A stretch of DNA of 64,000 nt. Source: JBLNDJ01 sp050261515. Its GTDB lineage: Bacteria; Acidobacteriota; Terriglobia; Bryobacterales; Bryobacteraceae. Where the stretch lies: NCBI GenBank assembly GCA_050261515.1, contig JBLNDJ010000060.1:269165-333164 (forward strand). Direction: 5' to 3'. Positions within the stretch are counted from its first letter, which is position 1. The number at the start of each line of letters is the position of its first letter. Both the position numbers and the translations under genes were made by a program. The notes under the pieces are model-generated. The model searched no databases and was not told the origin of the DNA. It saw only the letters and a list, made by a program, of their open reading frames with translations. This document shows positions 46,616 through 55,667 of this stretch, piece after piece.

Positions 46616-47158
46616 ATGAAACGGATCGTGTTGTTCGCCGCGGCAGCGCTCGCGTTCGCAGGAGAGCGCGACGCGAGAATCCTCCAGTTCTACGCTTCGG
46701 CCGGCGAGGTGGAAAAGGGCGCGAGCGCGATCGTCTGCTACGGCGTCGAGAACGCGCGCGCCGTTCGCGTCGATCCGCCCGTCGAGCAGCTCGGCCTCTC
46801 GCGGAACCGCTGCTTCTCGATCACGCCCGCCCGCACCACGACGTACAAGCTCATCGCGTCGGCCGCCAACGGCAGCGAGATCTCCGAGTCGCTCACGGTG
46901 CGCGTGGTTCCCGCGCCGCCGCGCATTCTATTCATCGATCTGAGCGCCGCGGAGGCGAAGCTTGGCCAGCCCTTCACGCTGTGCTACGGCGTCAAAAATG
47001 CATCATCCGTGCGGCTCGACCCCCTCGGCTGGAAGCTCGAGCCGGTCGAGAAAAACTGCCGGATGTGGTATCCGGTCCGTACCCTGAACTATACGCTGAC
47101 GGCCAGTGGCGCCGGCGGCCGCAAGGACCAGGAGAAGTTCACCATCAAAGTGAAGTGA
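46616..47158 (+). CDS. Exported protein of two tandem Ig-like repeats
   Basis: A 180-residue protein with a signal peptide (1-16, FAAAALAFA). Two about 75-residue repeats follow. Repeat one (22-99) has RILQFYASAGEVEKGASAIVCYGVENARAVRVDPP. Repeat two (about 107-179) has RILFIDLSAAEAKLGQPFTLCYGVKNASSVRLDPL. Both hold a conserved CYGVxNAxxVRxDP, a later second Cys (NRCFSIT and KNCRMWY) and a YxLxASxxxG strand. The pair of Cys per repeat suggests a disulfide in each beta-sandwich. Function is unknown. No Shine-Dalgarno before ATG 46616. Confidence 0.7.
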   Translation: MKRIVLFAAAALAFAGERDARILQFYASAGEVEKGASAIVCYGVENARAVRVDPPVEQLGLSRNRCFSITPARTTTYKLIASAANGSEISESLTVRVVPAPPRILFIDLSAAEAKLGQPFTLCYGVKNASSVRLDPLGWKLEPVEKNCRMWYPVRTLNYTLTASGAGGRKDQEKFTIKVK

Positions 47159-47204
47159 CCGGGCGGAGCGTTGTACACTGGTCGCCTTGTCAGGAGAACA
47201 AACA

Positions 47205-50135
47205 TTGCTCAAGGCCGCCGTTGTCTTGCTCTCATTCGCCGCCGCCGCGCTCGCCGCGCCTCCCACCATCACCGGAGTCGTCAACGGTGCGAGCTTCCAG
47301 CCGGGGGTCGCTTCGTCTGCGTGGATTTCGATCTTCGGCGCCGGCCTGTCGAGGACGACGCGCGACTGGAACGGCGCGATCACGGGCAGCGACCTGCCCA
47401 CCGTTCTCGACGGCGTTTCGGTGAAGATCGGCGGCAAGCCCGCCTACATCGCTTACATCAGCGCCGGGCAGGTGAACGCGCTCGTTCCCGACGGCGTGGC
47501 CGAGGGCGAGGTTTCCGTACAGCTCAAAAACGCGGACGGCGAGAGCAACACGTACACGGTGACGAAGACGGGCTTCGCGCCGGCGTTCTTCAAGTTCTCG
47601 GAGACGTATGTGGCCGCGCTCCACGCGAGCAACGCGCCGGCCGGCAAGGTCGGGCTCGCCGCCGGAGTGAACTTCACGCCGGCCCAGCCCGGCGAAACGC
47701 TGATGCTGTTCGGCACCGGCTTCGGCCCGACTGACCCGGCGCTGCCTACAGGCAAGCTGGTCACGAGCGCCGCGCCGCTCACCAACCAGGTCACGGTCAC
47801 GATCGGCGGCAAGCCCGCGGCCGTCACCTACGCGGGCGTTACGATGGCGGGGCTCGACCAGATCAACGTCACCATCCCGCCCGATCTGCCGGAAGGCGAC
47901 GCGGTCGTCGTCGCCGAATGCGGCGGCGTCACCACGCCCGCCGTTTCGATCACGATCGGCGGCGCGTGGCGGCTCCTGGGCCCCGGCGGCGGTGGCGCGA
48001 TGTTCCGTCCCGTGACCAGCCCGCACGATCCGAACCTCACCGTGCTCGCAAGCGACATGACGGGCGCGTTCATCACCAGGGACGGCGGCGCGTCGTGGCG
48101 CGAGTTCAACCTGCGGACGGTGGTCAGTGCCGTCGCCTTCGATCCCGTGAACCCGGACGTCATCTACGCCGGCTCAGACGGCGTGTTCCGCTCGGACGAC
48201 CGCGGCGCGACCTGGCGGCTCATCTTCCCCGATCCCGCGACCGCGCGCGAGGAGATGGTCGGCGACCACGCCGATCACAGCTTCTATTCGACGGACCCGA
48301 CCTGGCCGGGCGGGGGCGCGCAGGTTCAGGCGATCCGCGTCGATCCCGACGACGCCGGCCGCGTGTACGCCGTCATCGCCTCGTGGAGCAACTCGCCGCA
48401 GTTGTACTACTGGTTCGAGAACGCCTGGCACAGGTCGGCGGCGGCGCTTGGGACGCAGCCCGTGCTTAACCTGTTCGTCGATACGTCGTCGAAGCTCGAG
48501 AGCCGCCGTGTCATCGCGGTGTCGGAAACGAACATCTACTCCGCGGACGTGATGGGCGCGAGCGTCCGCAGCCTGACCGTGCCCGCCGCAGGCATCCGCG
48601 ACGCCACCGGTGCGAACGGCGTCCTCTATGTCACCACCGCCTCCGGCGTTTTCAAGTCGACTAACGGAGGCGAGAGCTGGCAGGCCATTCAGAGCCTGAA
48701 GAGCTTCGCCCCCACCTACACGAAGATCAGCGCTGCCGAGAAGAATCCGCAAATCGTCTACATAGGCGCGGACCCGTTCGGCTCCGGCGAGAGCGAGTGG
48801 GGCATTCTCAAGAGCACGGACGGCGGCGAGACCTGGAACTGGGTCCACCACGTGCAAGAGTGGCGCGACCCGGCGAACAAAGTCCTGGGATGGCTGGACC
48901 GCGACCTGCCCGGCTGGGGCGGCCCGCCTCAATTCGGCCTGAGCACCGATGCCACCGGCCAGGTCTGTTACGCGACCGACTATGGCACGGCCTACCGAAC
49001 GCTCGACGGCGGCGCGACCTGGGCCGCGGTCTATTCCAACGAGCTGCCCGACGGCACGTCCATGTCGCGCGGGTTGGATGTTACAACCACTTACGGAGTA
49101 CACTTCGATCCTTTTAATAAGGACCACATAGTCGTTTCTTACACCGACATAGGCCTGTTCCATTCCCTGAACGGCGGACTTGGTTGGAAGCGGATTGTCA
49201 ACGGAGTGCCTCGAGCGTGGACCAATACAAGCTACTGGGTCGCGTTCGATCCGGAGGTCAAGAATCGCGCCTGGTCGGTTTGGGGCGGGGCGCACGACTT
49301 GCCGCGCCCCAAGATGTTCAAGACAAGTCTGGCCAGGTACTATGTGGGCGGCGTCTGCCGCACCAACGACGCGGCGATGAACTGGTCGTGCCGTGGAGAC
49401 ATGGACATGGGCGCGGTCACGCACATCATTGTGGATCCGAAGAGCCCCGCTGAGAGCCGTACGCTCTACATCGCATCGTTCGGCGATGCGGGCCTGGGCA
49501 GTCCGTCGAAGCCCGGCGGCGTGTACAAATCCACCGACGCCGGCGCCCATTGGACCTTGAAGACCACGGGTATGACCGGGACTAACCGCAACGGATGGCA
49601 CCTCACCCAGGCTGCCGACGGCACCCTCTACGTCCTGATCGCGCGCGGTCTCGACCCCCGCACGAACACCGAGATCCCCGGAGCGATCTACAAATCCACC
49701 GACGGCGCCGAACACTGGACGCCGGTTCCGATGCCCGCGAATGCAAATGCGCCCAACGACCTCGTCATCGACCCCACGAATCCGAAGCGTATGTATCTGG
49801 CCTGCTGGCCGCGGGTCGTCAACGGAAAGAACCTCGGCGGCGGCCTCTTTGTCACTGGCGACGGCGGAGCGAACTGGAGCCTGCTCTTCGATCAGAGCCC
49901 GCACGTTTATGGCGTGGCGCTCGATCCCGATGACCCGTCCACGATCTTCATCAATACGTTCAACGGAGCGGCTTATAAGTCGGCCGACAGCGGCGCTACC
50001 TGGCGGCGGCTGAAAGGTTATGACTTTAAGTGGGGCCACCGTCCGGTTCCGGATCCTGTCAACAAAGGTAAGTTGTATCTGACCACGTTTGGCAGCAGCG
50101 TGTGGCACGGCCCGGCCGAGGTAGAGGGAAACTAA
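47205..50135 (+). CDS. Exported Solibacter-domain plus BNR/sortilin-like propeller protein
   Basis: A 976-residue protein. The start is TTG 47205, with GGAG eight bases upstream; it gives MLKAAVVLLSFAAAALAAPP as a signal peptide. A TTG at 47187 is in frame but lacks a ribosome site. Residues about 20-250 are the TIGR03437-like domain (GVVNGASFQPGVASSAWISIFGAGLS, FGTGFGPTDPALP, VTIGGKPAAVTYAGVTMAGLDQINVTIP). The rest is a beta-propeller with repeated DGGxxW / S(T)DGGETW units (RDGGASWREF, DRGATWRLIF, TNGGESWQAI, TDGGETWNWV, TDAGAHWTLK, DSGATWRRLK). It probably binds polysaccharide or acts as a secreted hydrolase/adhesin. A GC dip is at 49081-49140. Confidence 0.82.
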   Translation: MLKAAVVLLSFAAAALAAPPTITGVVNGASFQPGVASSAWISIFGAGLSRTTRDWNGAITGSDLPTVLDGVSVKIGGKPAYIAYISAGQVNALVPDGVAEGEVSVQLKNADGESNTYTVTKTGFAPAFFKFSETYVAALHASNAPAGKVGLAAGVNFTPAQPGETLMLFGTGFGPTDPALPTGKLVTSAAPLTNQVTVTIGGKPAAVTYAGVTMAGLDQINVTIPPDLPEGDAVVVAECGGVTTPAVSITIGGAWRLLGPGGGGAMFRPVTSPHDPNLTVLASDMTGAFITRDGGASWREFNLRTVVSAVAFDPVNPDVIYAGSDGVFRSDDRGATWRLIFPDPATAREEMVGDHADHSFYSTDPTWPGGGAQVQAIRVDPDDAGRVYAVIASWSNSPQLYYWFENAWHRSAAALGTQPVLNLFVDTSSKLESRRVIAVSETNIYSADVMGASVRSLTVPAAGIRDATGANGVLYVTTASGVFKSTNGGESWQAIQSLKSFAPTYTKISAAEKNPQIVYIGADPFGSGESEWGILKSTDGGETWNWVHHVQEWRDPANKVLGWLDRDLPGWGGPPQFGLSTDATGQVCYATDYGTAYRTLDGGATWAAVYSNELPDGTSMSRGLDVTTTYGVHFDPFNKDHIVVSYTDIGLFHSLNGGLGWKRIVNGVPRAWTNTSYWVAFDPEVKNRAWSVWGGAHDLPRPKMFKTSLARYYVGGVCRTNDAAMNWSCRGDMDMGAVTHIIVDPKSPAESRTLYIASFGDAGLGSPSKPGGVYKSTDAGAHWTLKTTGMTGTNRNGWHLTQAADGTLYVLIARGLDPRTNTEIPGAIYKSTDGAEHWTPVPMPANANAPNDLVIDPTNPKRMYLACWPRVVNGKNLGGGLFVTGDGGANWSLLFDQSPHVYGVALDPDDPSTIFINTFNGAAYKSADSGATWRRLKGYDFKWGHRPVPDPVNKGKLYLTTFGSSVWHGPAEVEGN

Positions 50136-50139
50136 ATTC

Positions 50140-51270
50140 ATGCAGAACATGACACGGCGCAGCGTGCTGGCCGGCATCACGGCTTCGGCGGCGTTCGGGT
50201 CGCAGGCGAACTCAACGGTCTCGGTCGGGATCATCGGGACCGGCAACCGCGGCCGCTTCGACGGCGCGATCTTCGCCAACGATCCGCGGGCAAGGATCGC
50301 CGCGCTCAGCGATCTTTATCCCGAGCGCATCGACGAGGCCAAGACGAAGATTCCCGGCGCGGCCGGGGCGCGCGTGTTCAAAGACTACCGCGAGCTGCTC
50401 GCGCAGCCGGATATCGACGCGGTGCTGATCGCGACGCCTGTGTGGCTGCACCCCGAGCACTTCGAGGCCGCCGTGAAGGCGCGCAAGCACATCTACTGCG
50501 AGAAGCCGGCGGGCGCGGATGTCGCGGGCGTCAAGCGGCTGCTCGCCGCGGCGCGCGAGGCCGACCCCTCGAAGTCCATCGCTTTTGGCTTCCAGCAGCG
50601 CAAGAGCCCGGAATATCTTGCGGCGGAGCGCATCGTGCGAAGCGGCCAACTCGGCGCGCTGATGCTGATGAAGAGCAGTTGGATCGTGGGCAGCGCGACC
50701 ATACGGCCGTTCACACGGGTCCCCGGCCTCTCCGCCGAAGACCGCAAGATGCGCGACTGGTGGCATTATCGCGAGACCTCGGGCGACATCATCGTGGAGC
50801 AGAACTGCCACGGCATCGACGTGCTCAACTGGTTTTCCGGCGCGCACCCCCTGAGCGCGATCGGCGGCGGCGGCCGCGGCCGGCGCACGCTCGGCGACAA
50901 TCTCGACGACCTGAGCGTCACCTACAACTATCCCGGCAATCTTCGCGGCTGGCTGCTCGCCACGCAAATCGCGCAGGGGCGGCGCCGCGAAGTGTGCGAG
51001 CAGTTTTTCGGCATGGACGGCTTCCTCGAGACCACGCGCCTTTCCTACCTCTGGCAGCGCACGCCGGACAAAGTGGTGCGGGTGGAGTCAAAGCGCGAAA
51101 TCACCGTCGATGCCGTCGAGGAGTTTCTCTCGCGCATCGTCTCGGGCAGGCCGGAGAACATGGCGTTCGCCGCCTGCGAGAGCACGTTCACCGCGCTGCT
51201 CGGCCGGCTGGCGATCGACCTCAAGCGCGAAGTCACCTGGGACGAACTGCTGGCCACGAGCAACACGTAA
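50140..51270 (+). CDS. Gfo/Idh/MocA-family oxidoreductase, Tat-exported (second copy type)
   Basis: A 376-residue protein with a twin-arginine-type signal (MTRRSVLAGITASAAFG). The Rossmann motif is VGIIGTGNRGRFDGAI, and the catalytic EKP motif is YCEKPAGADV. The family's C-terminal half includes IIVEQNCHGIDVLNWFSG. It lies four bases after the propeller gene and may be co-transcribed, so it could process a sugar freed or bound there. The last 226 bases are covered by the antisense end of the cellulase-like gene. It shares the fold with the gene at 22095-23321, but the sequences are not close. Confidence 0.85.
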   Translation: MQNMTRRSVLAGITASAAFGSQANSTVSVGIIGTGNRGRFDGAIFANDPRARIAALSDLYPERIDEAKTKIPGAAGARVFKDYRELLAQPDIDAVLIATPVWLHPEHFEAAVKARKHIYCEKPAGADVAGVKRLLAAAREADPSKSIAFGFQQRKSPEYLAAERIVRSGQLGALMLMKSSWIVGSATIRPFTRVPGLSAEDRKMRDWWHYRETSGDIIVEQNCHGIDVLNWFSGAHPLSAIGGGGRGRRTLGDNLDDLSVTYNYPGNLRGWLLATQIAQGRRREVCEQFFGMDGFLETTRLSYLWQRTPDKVVRVESKREITVDAVEEFLSRIVSGRPENMAFAACESTFTALLGRLAIDLKREVTWDELLATSNT

Positions 51271-52895
51271 TCCGCATCGGTCGAGCGGCTGACCTCCCGT
51301 GTTGAGTTCTTTCGAATGCGCAACCGCTTCACCTTGTTCCGCCCGAGGTCGATCAGGGCCGCCGTGTACTCGCCCTCGGGCAGGTCGAAGGTGAGCCGCA
51401 GAGGCGCTTTCACCGGCACTCCGAGATATGTGCCGCCGAATGCCCGGACCTTGCGCGAGCGCAGGTATGCGATCCAGATGCGGTGCGCTGAATCGGCGAG
51501 GTACGCGAGCTGGTAGCCGCCCCGGGCGCGGATTGGAAGCCGCGCGGGGGCAGGCCGCGGGGCGCCGGTCAGCGTGAAGCCCAGCGGGACGCCGCGCTCG
51601 AGAGCCTGGTTGTAGGCGGCCAGAATGCTTTGCAGATTGGGATCGTTCTGCCGCGACGTCTCGAGCGGCGTAGCCTGAAACGCGCGCCACTGCTCGGCGA
51701 TGTTCTCGAGGGCGGGCGGTGCATCCGGCGAGAACTCGCGCGGCAGCGCGCCGAATACGCGCTTCGGCCAGCGGTACTCCTCGATGAAATCGTAGGTCCA
51801 CTGCATGAACCCCGGCGCGCCCGAAAGCAGCGTGAGCCAGAGCGCATCGCGGTGCGCGCGGCGGCGGATCTCCTTCGGGATGCCTTCCTTCAGGACACCC
51901 CACTCGCCTGGAAAATTGACGATCTCCGCGCGCACTACGGCGGACGTCGCGGCGGTCGCGGCGGCAAAGTCGGAGCGCGCGTTCTCACCGCAGTCGCCCG
52001 CGTAGAAGTGTGTCGAATAGAAATCCACGCCAGCCCGCCGGCTCCATTCGATCGGGTTGAACCGCGCGATGCCGTGACCGGGGTGCGAGATCGTGACCGG
52101 CATGCCGGGCAGGCGTTCGTGTATGAAGCGCACGATTTCGGCCGTCCATGCGATTTCGGTTTCCTCCCAGTTGGCAGCGAACCACGCGAGCCGCTCGGGA
52201 GGCGGACGGCTGAGCCCCTGCTCGTTATAGACCTCGAGCGCGAACACCTGCGGCTCCCGGGCGATCCAGGCGAGCGCGCTTTCGAGATACAGCTTCTGGC
52301 ACGCGAGCACGTCAGGGTCGGTGAACCAGTCCGTGAACTCGACGTGCTTTCCATCGAGCAGGAACCGGCGCTGCGGCGGCGTCAGCCGCTCGAGCTCCTC
52401 CTTCGAGTAGCGCGGCAGCGCGTACCGCGTCGCCAGCGAATGGTTCCAATACACGCTGATGGGCGGCTCCGGAAGAATCTGCACCAGAAAGCGTATGCCA
52501 TAGGGCCGCGCCGCGGCGAAGGCGCGGCTGAGCGCGCGCTGCAATTCCGGATTGACCTTGCCGCAAAGGTCGAGCGTGTCGCCGTTCGCGCGCGCGCGGG
52601 GGAACACCCGGACGGCCGTCACACCGTTCGCGGCCAGCCGCTTCAGCCAGCGGTCGAGCATCGCGTCCGAGGCATCGACAAGATCGACGTGGCCGCGGCC
52701 TTCGGTCCTCTGCGCGTCCCAGATGTACGGCCGCGGCCCGTGGAGCTTCAACCACGCGACCGGGATCTCGTTGCCGTGAAACCCGCCGAGCGGCACGAAC
52801 AGCGCGCCGTCTTTGGTGTGGAACCAGCCATCGCCCGCAAGCGCGCTCGCGGCGGCGAGCAGCAGCGCGCCTGCGATGCGGCCGGCGCGGAACAT
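51045..52895 (-). CDS. Exported cellulase-like (TIM-barrel) protein with long antisense tail
   Basis: A 616-residue protein with a signal peptide (1-20, ALLLAAASALAG). Residues about 30-400 resemble a glycoside-hydrolase TIM barrel of the GH5/cellulase type, with RLAANGVTAVRVFPRA near the start, EVYNEQG (candidate catalytic Glu) and ISHPGHGI. GAPGFMQWTYDFIEEYRWPK and a C-terminal beta domain (up to LLVAS, about 540) follow. The last 75 residues are read antisense to the Gfo/Idh gene (51045-51270) and do not look like a domain. A stop may have been lost. The ATG overlaps the yceH stop by one base. A protein processing plant polysaccharide is possible; the exact GH family is unproven. Confidence 0.65.
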   Translation of the reverse strand: MFRAGRIAGALLLAAASALAGDGWFHTKDGALFVPLGGFHGNEIPVAWLKLHGPRPYIWDAQRTEGRGHVDLVDASDAMLDRWLKRLAANGVTAVRVFPRARANGDTLDLCGKVNPELQRALSRAFAAARPYGIRFLVQILPEPPISVYWNHSLATRYALPRYSKEELERLTPPQRRFLLDGKHVEFTDWFTDPDVLACQKLYLESALAWIAREPQVFALEVYNEQGLSRPPPERLAWFAANWEETEIAWTAEIVRFIHERLPGMPVTISHPGHGIARFNPIEWSRRAGVDFYSTHFYAGDCGENARSDFAAATAATSAVVRAEIVNFPGEWGVLKEGIPKEIRRRAHRDALWLTLLSGAPGFMQWTYDFIEEYRWPKRVFGALPREFSPDAPPALENIAEQWRAFQATPLETSRQNDPNLQSILAAYNQALERGVPLGFTLTGAPRPAPARLPIRARGGYQLAYLADSAHRIWIAYLRSRKVRAFGGTYLGVPVKAPLRLTFDLPEGEYTAALIDLGRNKVKRLRIRKNSTREVSRSTDADYVLLVASSSSQVTSRLRSIASRPSSAVNVLSQAANAMFSGLPETMRERNSSTASTVISRFDSTRTTLSGVRCQR

Positions 52896-53536
52896 CAGAA
52901 CTGCGCGCGGAACGCCGCGAGCTGATCCCGCAACTCCAAGACCTCTTCGCGGAGCCGGCGGACTTCGGCTTCGAGCGCGGCCAGGCGATCCTCGCGGGAA
53001 GAGGGCGCCTGCGCCGGCGCCGCCACCGCGATCTCGGGCGCGCCGGAAAGCAGGTGCGCGTAACGCGGCTCCTTGGTCCCCGGCTGGCGCGGCAACCGCA
53101 CCACCAGCGCATCGGGCTCGCGCGTCGAGAGCTGCTCGAGCACGGCCTCGACCTCGCCGAGATCGGTGAACCGGTGCAGACGCTCCGTGCGCCCGTGCAG
53201 CTCGCCCACCGTCTGCGGCCCGCGCAGCATCAGCACCGAGAGCAGCGCCACTTCCCTGCGCCCCAGGTTGAGCGTTTCCGAAAGCAGCTCGCGATACTTC
53301 GCCACGCGCATGCCCGCGCCGGTCACCACCGCGGCAAGCCGCTTTTCGCGCAGCCTATCGGCCGCGCTCTCGACCGTATCCTCGTCGAAAGCGACCACGG
53401 GGTCGCGGTTCGACCTCTGGTTGCACGCGTTGACGAGCGCATTCAGCGTGAGCGGGTAATACTCCGGCGTCGCGATCTCCTTCTCGATGAGGGAGCCGAG
53501 CACCCGAACTTCCGTCTGATCCAGAACAAAATCCAC
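52895..53536 (-). CDS. yceH: YceH-family protein (DUF480)
   Basis: A 213-residue cytoplasmic protein. The N-terminus FVLDQTEVRVLGSLIEKEIATPEYYPLTLNALVNACNQRSNRDPVV is the DUF480 signature, with two winged-helix repeats (second: LGRREVALLSVLMLRGPQTVGELHGRTERLHRFTDLGEVEAVLEQL). It ends in a coiled coil (REDRLAALEAEVRRLREEVLELRDQLAAF). Function in Escherichia coli is unknown; DNA binding is suggested by the fold. The next gene downstream, cellulase-like, begins with a one-base overlap. The STAS gene ends nine bases upstream. Confidence 0.9.
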   Translation of the reverse strand: MDFVLDQTEVRVLGSLIEKEIATPEYYPLTLNALVNACNQRSNRDPVVAFDEDTVESAADRLREKRLAAVVTGAGMRVAKYRELLSETLNLGRREVALLSVLMLRGPQTVGELHGRTERLHRFTDLGEVEAVLEQLSTREPDALVVRLPRQPGTKEPRYAHLLSGAPEIAVAAPAQAPSSREDRLAALEAEVRRLREEVLELRDQLAAFRAQF

Positions 53537-53545
53537 GCTGCCCGC

Positions 53546-53911
53546 CTATGTGGGTTGCCCGAGGCCGCTGAGCGCGCTGGCGACGTCGGGGAAAAAGCGG
53601 AACACGCTGTCGAGGCGGGTGACGCGGAAGCCCTCTCGCACCACGCCGCTCGCTCCAACCATGGCGAGCGCACCCCCTGCCTGCATGACTTTTGACAGGC
53701 TCGCGATGAACGTCCCGATTCCGGTGCTGTCAATGTGCGTGACGCCGCTCAGGTCCACGACGATGCGCCTGTCGCCCTTCGCGAGCAGGCTCGTAATCAG
53801 CTCCTCGATCTCCGCCGTGCCGGCGCCGAGCATCACCTTGCCGGCGAGCACGATGACGGCCGCGTCCGGCTGGACCTTCTGGTGCGTAATCTGAAGCGGC
53901 GCTGGCTTCAT
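53546..53911 (-). CDS. STAS-domain anti-sigma-factor antagonist
   Basis: A 121-residue STAS protein. [60 protein letters not shown] is the SpoIIAA/RsbV pattern, and the phosphorylatable Ser is in HIDSTGIG. Such proteins free a sigma factor by binding an anti-sigma kinase. No kinase or sigma factor is adjacent. ATG 53911 is chosen over the longer frame because it starts at the first strand of the domain. It is followed by yceH nine bases away. Confidence 0.85.
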   Translation of the reverse strand: MKPAPLQITHQKVQPDAAVIVLAGKVMLGAGTAEIEELITSLLAKGDRRIVVDLSGVTHIDSTGIGTFIASLSKVMQAGGALAMVGASGVVREGFRVTRLDSVFRFFPDVASALSGLGQPT

Positions 53912-53934
53912 CGAACCCAGTGTACAATCGCCAG

Positions 53935-54909
53935 ATGAATCGCAGGAAGTTTGTGCAGTCGATCCCGTTGGGAGGGCTCGCCATGGCCGCTGATGCCGCA
54001 CCCGGCGCCGGTGCAGAAACGCGCCGCGCCGAGCTGTACAAGCTCATGGGCGATCTGCCCGCGCGCGACCTCAAGATCGCGGCCCGCACGGTCTCTGTGC
54101 GCGAAATGCCCGGCTATATGCTCGAAAAGCTCGTGCTCGAGGTGAACGGCATCGAGCCTGCGCCGGCGTATTTCATCAAGCCGAAGAACCCGTCCGGCAA
54201 AATGCCCGCGGTGCTGTTCAACCACTGGCACGGCGGCGAATACTATCTGGGCAAGGACGAGATGCTGCGTCCGAAGACGGGCCTCCCCTCGTTCGCCGAC
54301 GCGCTCACGGCCCAGGGCTACTGCGCGCTGTGCCTCGACATGTGGTGCTTCGGCGAGCGCTCGTCCGCCCACACCGAGACGGACCTCTTCAAAGAAATGC
54401 TTTGGAAGGGCCGCGTGATGTGGGGAATGATGGTCTACGACACGCTTCGCGGACTCGACTACCTGCTGACCCGGCCCGAGGTGGACGCCGCGCGCGTCGC
54501 CACGCTCGGCATGTCGATGGGAAGCACGATGGCGTGGTGGGTGGCGGCGCTCGACACGCGCATCAAGGTCTGCGTGGATATCTGCTGCCTGACCGATTTC
54601 GATGCGCTGATCGAAGCCAAGGGCCTGAAGGGCCACGGCATTTATTACTTCGTGCCGTCGCTGCTGAAGCACTTCACGACATCGCAGATCAACGCCCTGA
54701 TCGCGCCGCGCGCGCACCTGGGGCTGGCGGGCAACCTCGACTCGCTGACTCCGCCGGCCGGCCTCGACCGCATCGACCGCGAGCTGAAGCAGGTTTACGC
54801 CAAAGCGGGCAAGCCCGAAAACTGGAAGCTGCTGCGCTACGACGTTGCCCACGTCGAGACACCGGAAATGCGCCGCGAGATCCTGGAGTTCCTGAAGCAG
54901 AAGCTGTAG
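53935..54909 (+). CDS. Exported dienelactone-hydrolase-like alpha/beta-hydrolase
   Basis: A 324-residue protein. [27 protein letters not shown] is a twin-arginine signal. The hydrolase core has [17 protein letters not shown] (oxyanion), [13 protein letters not shown], the nucleophile elbow [14 protein letters not shown], and [23 protein letters not shown] with the catalytic His. It is closest to the dienelactone hydrolase/acetylxylan esterase group (compare 9788-11923). An earlier GTG (53920) is in frame, but ATG 53935 gives the RR motif at the right distance. It is divergent from the STAS gene, with starts 24 bases apart. Confidence 0.75.
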   Translation: MNRRKFVQSIPLGGLAMAADAAPGAGAETRRAELYKLMGDLPARDLKIAARTVSVREMPGYMLEKLVLEVNGIEPAPAYFIKPKNPSGKMPAVLFNHWHGGEYYLGKDEMLRPKTGLPSFADALTAQGYCALCLDMWCFGERSSAHTETDLFKEMLWKGRVMWGMMVYDTLRGLDYLLTRPEVDAARVATLGMSMGSTMAWWVAALDTRIKVCVDICCLTDFDALIEAKGLKGHGIYYFVPSLLKHFTTSQINALIAPRAHLGLAGNLDSLTPPAGLDRIDRELKQVYAKAGKPENWKLLRYDVAHVETPEMRREILEFLKQKL

Positions 54910-54917
54910 GCGGGCGC

Positions 54918-55190
54918 TCAATCTCGCCGCCGCTTGCGCCACCCGCCGCCGAAGCTTCCGGCGTCGAGCAGAACCGCGACAATCAGCACGAACACGTAGA
55001 CGCCCTCGATGGGAGTCTTCGTATTCACCAGCCAGGCGTACGCGATCGTCGTGATCGGGAGAAAGAAGAACCCGAGCACGGGCACGATCATCCCGTGATA
55101 GGCGCGTTGCAGGTAGCTACTGAACAGAAACATCAGAACCAGCACGACGCGCGGGAACGCCAGGATCAGGATTAAGAGGATGCAAGGCAT
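54918..55190 (-). CDS. Small membrane protein, three helices (function unknown)
   Basis: A 90-residue protein with three hydrophobic segments: about 3-24 (ILLILILAFPRVVLVLMFLF), 35-55 (IVPVLGFFFLPITTIAYAWLV) and 63-78 (VYVFVLIVAVLLDAG). It ends in a charged WRKRRRD. No family is recognised. It starts 16 bases after the thiamine-binding-like gene stop; the start lies next to a 13-base tandem duplication. It may be co-transcribed with that gene. It is convergent with the exported hydrolase. Confidence 0.6.
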   Translation of the reverse strand: MPCILLILILAFPRVVLVLMFLFSSYLQRAYHGMIVPVLGFFFLPITTIAYAWLVNTKTPIEGVYVFVLIVAVLLDAGSFGGGWRKRRRD

Positions 55191-55191
55191 A

Positions 55192-55217
55192 ATTCAGGCG
55201 CCGGATTCAGGCGCCGG
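55192..55217. repeat. 13-base tandem duplication across a stop codon
   Basis: ATTCAGGCGCCGG is present twice in tandem, at 55192-55204 and 55205-55217. On the minus strand the second copy holds the TGA of the MTH1187-type gene. This resembles the 15-base duplication at 40495-40524. Confidence 0.9.
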
Positions 55218-55512
55218 CCAGCTTCTGCTCGACGCTGCGGATTTTGTCTTCCATGTGCTGTTCGCGGTCCACACGCGTGCCGAATCGAAGGGTGCTCGAA
55301 ATGCGAGGCACTCCGGCCTGGTGCAGCGTCTCGTGGCAACGCTTCACGGCCGCGAAAACGTCGTCCCACTCACCTTCGATGTTCGTCCCATAAGCGTGCA
55401 GCCTGGTCTTCAACCCGGCCTCGGCGAGAATCCTCTCGCACAGGGCGACTTCTTTCGAAACCGAAACCCCGGTCCCCATCGGGATCACGCACAAATCGGC
55501 GATCACGTTCAT
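55207..55512 (-). CDS. MTH1187/YkoF-type thiamine-binding-like protein (DUF77)
   Basis: A 101-residue cytoplasmic protein of the UPF0045/DUF77 group. MNVIADLCVIPMGTGVSVSKEVALCERILAEAGLKTRLHAYGTNIEGEWDDVFAAVKRCHETLHQAGVPRISSTLRFGTRVD is the family pattern (xLxVxPxGxGxSxxxxV and a late T.I.I.TRxDK-type region). Some members bind thiamine or its precursors. The frame is open to 55656. ATG 55512 gives the canonical start; ATG 55521 (MLAMN) is an alternative. The stop lies in the tandem duplication at 55192-55217. Confidence 0.85.
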   Translation of the reverse strand: MNVIADLCVIPMGTGVSVSKEVALCERILAEAGLKTRLHAYGTNIEGEWDDVFAAVKRCHETLHQAGVPRISSTLRFGTRVDREQHMEDKIRSVEQKLAGA

Positions 55513-55667
55513 AGCCAGCATCGTACCTCGCCGGCAGTTCGTGGTCTTGCCGCATGAGGCCGGCGCGGCAGCCGTCGGGCGGGACGCCGCAGACGGGCGC
55601 CGGCTGACGCGAGGCGGCGCGGCCCATCGAAACGAATCGGAGTGGACCCGTTTCACATCCTAATACC

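Noticed and set aside
47187..47204. TTG 47187 as the start of the propeller protein
   Set aside because: TTG 47205 has GGAG eight bases upstream and gives a cleaner signal peptide.
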